Shown here piece after piece: positions 60,439-64,000 of a DNA stretch of 64,000 nucleotides (position 1 is the stretch's first letter; each line of letters begins with the position of its first letter). The notes below the pieces were generated by a model, which searched no databases, was not told the origin of the DNA, and was given only the letters and a program-made list of their open reading frames with translations. The DNA comes from Robiginitomaculum sp. GTDB lineage: Bacteria > Pseudomonadota > Alphaproteobacteria > Caulobacterales > Maricaulaceae. The position numbers and the translations under genes were made by a program. The DNA lies in the NCBI GenBank assembly GCA_002733495.1, contig NVVV01000003.1, positions 1 through 64,000 on the forward strand, given 5' to 3'.

Positions 60439-62254
60439 CGGTGACAGACTTTGCCAGATTGCGCGGCTGGTCCATATTCGTGCCAAGGGTCAACGCCGTA
60501 TAATAAGCCAGCAATTGCAAGGGGATGGCCGTAACAATGGGGCCGGTCAGGCCGGTCATATCTGGCAAAATGATGATATTCTCTGTCCGGTCGGTAAAGT
60601 GTTCTGCTCCGGCGGCATCGGTGATGGCAATCACATTTGCGCCGCGCGCGGCCATTTCCTCGACATTGGAAATAGTCTTTTCCATCAACACATCTGTGGG
60701 GGCGATAACCACCACGGGGGTGCCCTCTTCGATCAGGGCGATAGGGCCGTGTTTCAACTCGCCCGCTGCATAGCCTTCGGCAGGCAGATAGGTGACTTCT
60801 TTGAGCTTTAGCGCGCCTTCGAGCGCCAGCGGGTAATATACGCCGCGCCCGATAAAAAAGATCTGTTTGGCGCGTGCCAATGTGGGCGCAATGGCTTCGC
60901 ATTGGTCCTTGGTTTGCAATGCCTGTTGCACCAGCTTGGGCAAAGCGTTCAGCGCCGAAATATGAGCCTTGACCTCATCCTCGCTCAGGCGTCCACGGAT
61001 ATGGGCCGTGCCAAGGGCACACATGGCCAGAACCGCCAGTTGCGCGGTGAAAGCCTTGGTCGAGGCAACGCCGATTTCCGGCCCGGCCAGGGTGCGCAGA
61101 ACCGCGCTGGTTTCGCGGGCAATGGAGGATTCCGGCGCGTTTAAGACGCCAATTGTGTCCATGCCAGCGCGCTTGCAATAGCGCATGGCGGCCAAAGTGT
61201 CTGCGGTTTCGCCAGATTGCGAGATGAAAAGCGCTGCCCCATGATCGGGCAAAGCGGGGGTGCGATAACGAAATTCCGAGGCAATATCGGTTTCCACATG
61301 GAGACCGCACAGGGCCTCGAACCAGTATTTGGCTACCGAAGCGGAAAGAAAAGCGGTGCCACAGGCAATGGCGACCAGACGATCAGCACTTTTCAAAAAG
61401 GGCGCGGCATCGCCCAGCATGGGCAGGTTGGTATCGCTATCCACATAGGCGGCCAGCGTGCGGGCCAGCGCCTCGGGCTGCTCGTGGATTTCTTTTTCCA
61501 TAAAGTGGCGATAATTGCCCTTGTCAGCCATAACGGCGGAAATATTGGCGGTCATCACTTCGCGTGTAACCAGTGCGCCGGCTTTGTCGCGCACACAGAC
61601 ATCATTGATTTTAACAACGGCGCTGTCGCCTTCTTCCAGATACAGCACACGCTTGGTAAAGGGGGCCAGTGCAAACGCATCCGAGCCGATAAACATTTCC
61701 CCGTCGCCAAAGCCAACCACCAGTGGGCTGCCATGACGGGCTGCGAACAGTGTTTGATTGCTGTCCCCCACAAGGGCGGCAACGGCATAGGCACCTTCCA
61801 GTCGCTCAACGGCGGCAAGAAAGGCGGCTTCTTCGCTCAGCCCCTTGTCCAGATGGTACTGTATCAAATGAGCGATAACCTCAGAATCTGTCTGTGTGGC
61901 AAAAACATGCCCACATTTGGCCAGTTCCTCTCGCAAGGGTTTGAAATTTTCGATAATACCATTGTGCACAATGGCGACGCTGCCAAACTGGTGTGGATGG
62001 GCATTTTCCTTGTTCGGGCGACCGTGGGTGGCCCAGCGCGTATGGGCAATGCCGCACGTGCCATCTATCGGGGCGCTGTTTAGTTCACTTTGAAGGTTGA
62101 CGATCTTGCCAGGTGCGCGGCGGCGCACAATGCCTTGGCCATTGACCACCGCGATGCCCGCAGAATCATAGCCGCGATATTCCAGCCGGATCAGCCCTTC
62201 AACAAGGCGTGCACTTACGGGGCGATCACTTACAATACCTACTATACCACACAT
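60431..62254 (-). CDS. glmS: Glutamine-fructose-6-phosphate aminotransferase
   Basis: The 607-residue enzyme begins 'MCGIVGIVSDRPVSARLVEG' with the nucleophilic Cys2 of the glutaminase domain, and shows 'RLEYRGYDSAGIAVV' and 'GIAHTRWATHG'. Two SIS domains follow ('IACGTAFLSASVAKYW', 'ISQSGETADTLAAMRYCK') and the C-terminus is 'PRNLAKSVTVE'. It makes glucosamine-6-phosphate, the entry to peptidoglycan, lipid A and EPS amino sugars. The end overlaps the kpsF-like gene. I see no glmS ribozyme, which is normal outside Gram-positives. Confidence 0.97.
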   Translation of the reverse strand: MCGIVGIVSDRPVSARLVEGLIRLEYRGYDSAGIAVVNGQGIVRRRAPGKIVNLQSELNSAPIDGTCGIAHTRWATHGRPNKENAHPHQFGSVAIVHNGIIENFKPLREELAKCGHVFATQTDSEVIAHLIQYHLDKGLSEEAAFLAAVERLEGAYAVAALVGDSNQTLFAARHGSPLVVGFGDGEMFIGSDAFALAPFTKRVLYLEEGDSAVVKINDVCVRDKAGALVTREVMTANISAVMADKGNYRHFMEKEIHEQPEALARTLAAYVDSDTNLPMLGDAAPFLKSADRLVAIACGTAFLSASVAKYWFEALCGLHVETDIASEFRYRTPALPDHGAALFISQSGETADTLAAMRYCKRAGMDTIGVLNAPESSIARETSAVLRTLAGPEIGVASTKAFTAQLAVLAMCALGTAHIRGRLSEDEVKAHISALNALPKLVQQALQTKDQCEAIAPTLARAKQIFFIGRGVYYPLALEGALKLKEVTYLPAEGYAAGELKHGPIALIEEGTPVVVIAPTDVLMEKTISNVEEMAARGANVIAITDAAGAEHFTDRTENIIILPDMTGLTGPIVTAIPLQLLAYYTALTLGTNMDQPRNLAKSVTVE

Positions 62255-62354
62255 AACACTCTCTTTAGATGGCCCATTTGGGACATTTCATCTTATTTTC
62301 GCAAGCTTTGTACCATGTTTGCCGTAATAATTACAATGAAATAGACGCGTTTTT

Positions 62355-63578
62355 TCAGATAAAGGCGCGGCTGGCAAACCAGTAAATTCCCATTGTAAAG
62401 ACAATGGCACTGATCAGAATTTGGGTTTGTCCAGTACGGGCCGGTCCGACAATACGCTGCAGTATGGCAAACGCTATTAGCCAGGCCGCAATCACCGACA
62501 ATTGCCCAATCTCCACGCCAATATTAAAGCCAGCCAGTGCCGCAAGGTATTGCCCGGATGGCAGATCGGCTTCACCAAGGACGCTGGCAAACCCCGCACC
62601 ATGCACCAGCCCAAAAGCGGTGGTCAGGGCCAGGCTGGCTCGCAAGGCCATTTTGGCCGATGTGACCAATTTCCCATAGCTGAACACAAATAGGGCCAGA
62701 CCAATCCAGATAACAGGTGATAATGCCCCAAAACCCAACAGAGAGGCCCCAGTGATGAGCAGGAATAAAAATGCAATCGCTCTGGTCGCGCGTCGCCAGT
62801 CGCGGCTGGACGGGGAGAGGAGAATCTCCATAGCAATAAAAGCAATGGAAAAGCCAATCAGGGCCTCAATGGCCGGGCCATTGGGCTGTATGATCTTTAG
62901 TGCGGCCAAACTGAGGGTGATGCTGTGCCCCAGCGTAAACCCTGTGACCAGAAGGGCCACATCCTTATAGCTGCGGGCCAGCAGGATCAGGCCTGTTACG
63001 AAAGCCAGATGATCATACCCGGACAAAATATGGGTGATGCCCAAGTGAATATAAGTTGTGAAATTGTCCCAAAATCCGCGTCGATCTTGCCCATTTTTAA
63101 CATTGGCAGGGGAACGCATAACATGCTGGCGTTGGGCATTGGTAAAAATAAATTCACGCGCCTCGGCATCATTTTCAATCTGCGCGATATGAATATGGGT
63201 CGAAGCCAGATCAAAAAAAGCACCATTGCGCAAAGTCCAGCCCGCAGCATTCAGGGGGGCCGGGCAGGTAAACGCCATCTGGATTTGCAACGCGCCGCCA
63301 GAAGAGGGGACCTGTGTGGGAAGCGAAGCGCTACAGGGTTGGCCATTCTGGCTGACATGTATGCTGGCCGCCAGATGCCCGCCCAGCAAGTTGGACAGGG
63401 CGGTTTGTTTTTCCTGCAAGGGGATCAGCAAGGTCGCCTGAACCTGATCAATGGAATACACCATGTGAACGGTGCGCTCGCTCTCCGACCATGTGGAGAA
63501 AGACCGGCTGGCCGAATGAGCTTGTGCAAAATGGCTGCACGCGGCCCAGAGCAATAGCGCCAGAAGCCAGCGGATCAT
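62355..63578 (-). CDS. HupE/UreJ-like membrane protein
   Basis: The 407-residue protein has a signal peptide ('LLLWAACSHFAQAHSAS'), a periplasmic domain of about 150 residues and a C-terminal membrane domain with seven or so helices. Signature stretches are 'YIHLGITHILSGYDHLAFVT', 'GFTLGHSITLSLAALKI' and 'TAFGLVHGAGFASVLGEADL', with the conserved His and Asp residues of HupE/UreJ_2 that suggest metal transport. No urease or hydrogenase genes are near. The start overlaps the upstream PpiC-like gene as ATGA, so the two are coupled. Confidence 0.88.
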   Translation of the reverse strand: MIRWLLALLLWAACSHFAQAHSASRSFSTWSESERTVHMVYSIDQVQATLLIPLQEKQTALSNLLGGHLAASIHVSQNGQPCSASLPTQVPSSGGALQIQMAFTCPAPLNAAGWTLRNGAFFDLASTHIHIAQIENDAEAREFIFTNAQRQHVMRSPANVKNGQDRRGFWDNFTTYIHLGITHILSGYDHLAFVTGLILLARSYKDVALLVTGFTLGHSITLSLAALKIIQPNGPAIEALIGFSIAFIAMEILLSPSSRDWRRATRAIAFLFLLITGASLLGFGALSPVIWIGLALFVFSYGKLVTSAKMALRASLALTTAFGLVHGAGFASVLGEADLPSGQYLAALAGFNIGVEIGQLSVIAAWLIAFAILQRIVGPARTGQTQILISAIVFTMGIYWFASRAFI

Positions 63579-64000
63579 TGGGGGGCATCCGCGCTAAGCT
63601 CAATCTTGGCGCTGCGTTTCAAACGATCAATATAGGTGCGCAAAGCGTCGTCATCGCGCTCGTCCAGATAGGCCGCCTCTATTTGATCGCGGACGCTTTC
63701 CAGCTCCGGTACGCGCGCGCGGGTGCGGTTAACCAGATAGAGCCGCCAGAGGCCGCCTGTGCCCTTTATCCAGGCGGTCCATTGCCCCGGGCGCAGGCCT
63801 TTCAGCGCTGCGATCGGCGTCACGCCAACATAGTCTATGAGTTTTCGAACCGGCAACAGGCCGTTTGGCACGGGGGGCGTTTGTTGGCCAAAGCGTTTCA
63901 CCAGATCCCCGGCCTTCGCCCCCTTGCGCAACGCTGCATCAAAGGCGGGTTTTTCCTGCTTTGCGGTTGCTGAGGGCAAAAAGATCGCACGAACAAACAC
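63575..64000 (-). CDS. PpiC-like peptidyl-prolyl isomerase, C-terminal part
   Basis: Only the last 141 residues are in the window; the gene runs off the right edge. 'VPNGLLPVRKLIDYVGVTPI' and 'LRPGQWTAWIKGTGGLWRLY' fit the end of a parvulin-type domain, followed by the helical 'LESVRDQIEAAYLDERDDDA' found at the C-terminus of such secreted isomerases. It overlaps the HupE-like gene by four bases. This pairing suggests it helps fold or insert that protein, which is inference. Confidence 0.7.
   Translation of the reverse strand: MFVRAIFLPSATAKQEKPAFDAALRKGAKAGDLVKRFGQQTPPVPNGLLPVRKLIDYVGVTPIAALKGLRPGQWTAWIKGTGGLWRLYLVNRTRARVPELESVRDQIEAAYLDERDDDALRTYIDRLKRSAKIELSADAPQ

Overview
The window looks like a chromosomal segment of an alphaproteobacterium. 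The signs are an adrenodoxin-type ferredoxin, TonB and S9-peptidase biology, tRNA genes with encoded CCA, REP-like palindromes of the 'cctgaggtgccgcaaagcggc' type, and a Hut pathway of the HutF/HutG kind. GC content appears intermediate. I cannot name the genus. Kordiimonadales-like or other marine Alphaproteobacteria would fit, but that is inference.

Layout. (1) 1-970: a decayed IS5-family insertion sequence. (2) About 1290-6400: a small, decayed integrative element at the 3' end of tRNA-Lys(CTT). It carries an HUH-type Rep, an AlpA-like HTH protein, a conserved hypothetical protein, a degenerate FtsZ/tubulin-like protein paired with a papain/C39-like protein, a DUF3768 protein and a tyrosine recombinase broken by an amber codon. 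(3) 6.5-18.4 kb: mostly ordinary chromosome. It includes a LuxR-type regulator with ferredoxin, a three-gene lipid-linked sugar cassette (DUF2142 GT-C-like protein, SMR-like flippase, GT2), a ferredoxin-NADP reductase, chorismate mutase, an Hpt protein, a low-complexity secreted protein, two tandem SIMPL proteins, a DPP-IV-like peptidase and tRNA-Ile2(CAT). (4) 18.7-21.2 kb: an IS1595-family element at a chimeric junction between a truncated TonB receptor and a truncated sulfotransferase. (5) 21.3-23.9 kb: an AhpD-like protein, an APMAP-like beta-propeller protein, a second IS5-type remnant and a small membrane protein.

(6) 24.1-31.7 kb: an exopolysaccharide export locus with a Wzc-like BY-kinase, an outer-membrane BBP2 barrel, a secreted Ala/Gly-rich protein, an initiating sugar-phosphate transferase, a Wza-like lipoprotein and a PPP phosphatase. 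A second, WcaJ-like transferase lies at 41.7 kb. (7) 31.9-41.4 kb: a metal-efflux and redox block with cytochrome c, DUF5676, an orphan Rieske protein, a short-T-loop PII-like protein and a CzcCBA RND system. The CzcCBA part is bounded by tRNA-Ser(GCT) and a matching direct repeat. (8) 43.8-46 kb: a sulfotransferase whose 3' end is tandemly duplicated, and a redoxin. (9) 46-50 kb: tyrosine catabolism (maiA, hppD, VOC gene, fumarylacetoacetase, marR) with a shared candidate operator. (10) 50-59.2 kb: histidine catabolism complete to glutamate (hutF, hutI, hutH, hutG, hutU), interrupted by a hybrid histidine kinase. (11) 59.2-64 kb: kpsF-type isomerase, glmS, a HupE/UreJ-like protein and the end of a PpiC-like isomerase.

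The least explained material is in the tRNA-Lys element (FtsZ-like/cysteine-protease-like pair and its duplicated tail), the palindromic insertions inside transposase genes, and the orphan Rieske/PII/RND association. All functional calls come from reading motifs by eye. No database search was run.
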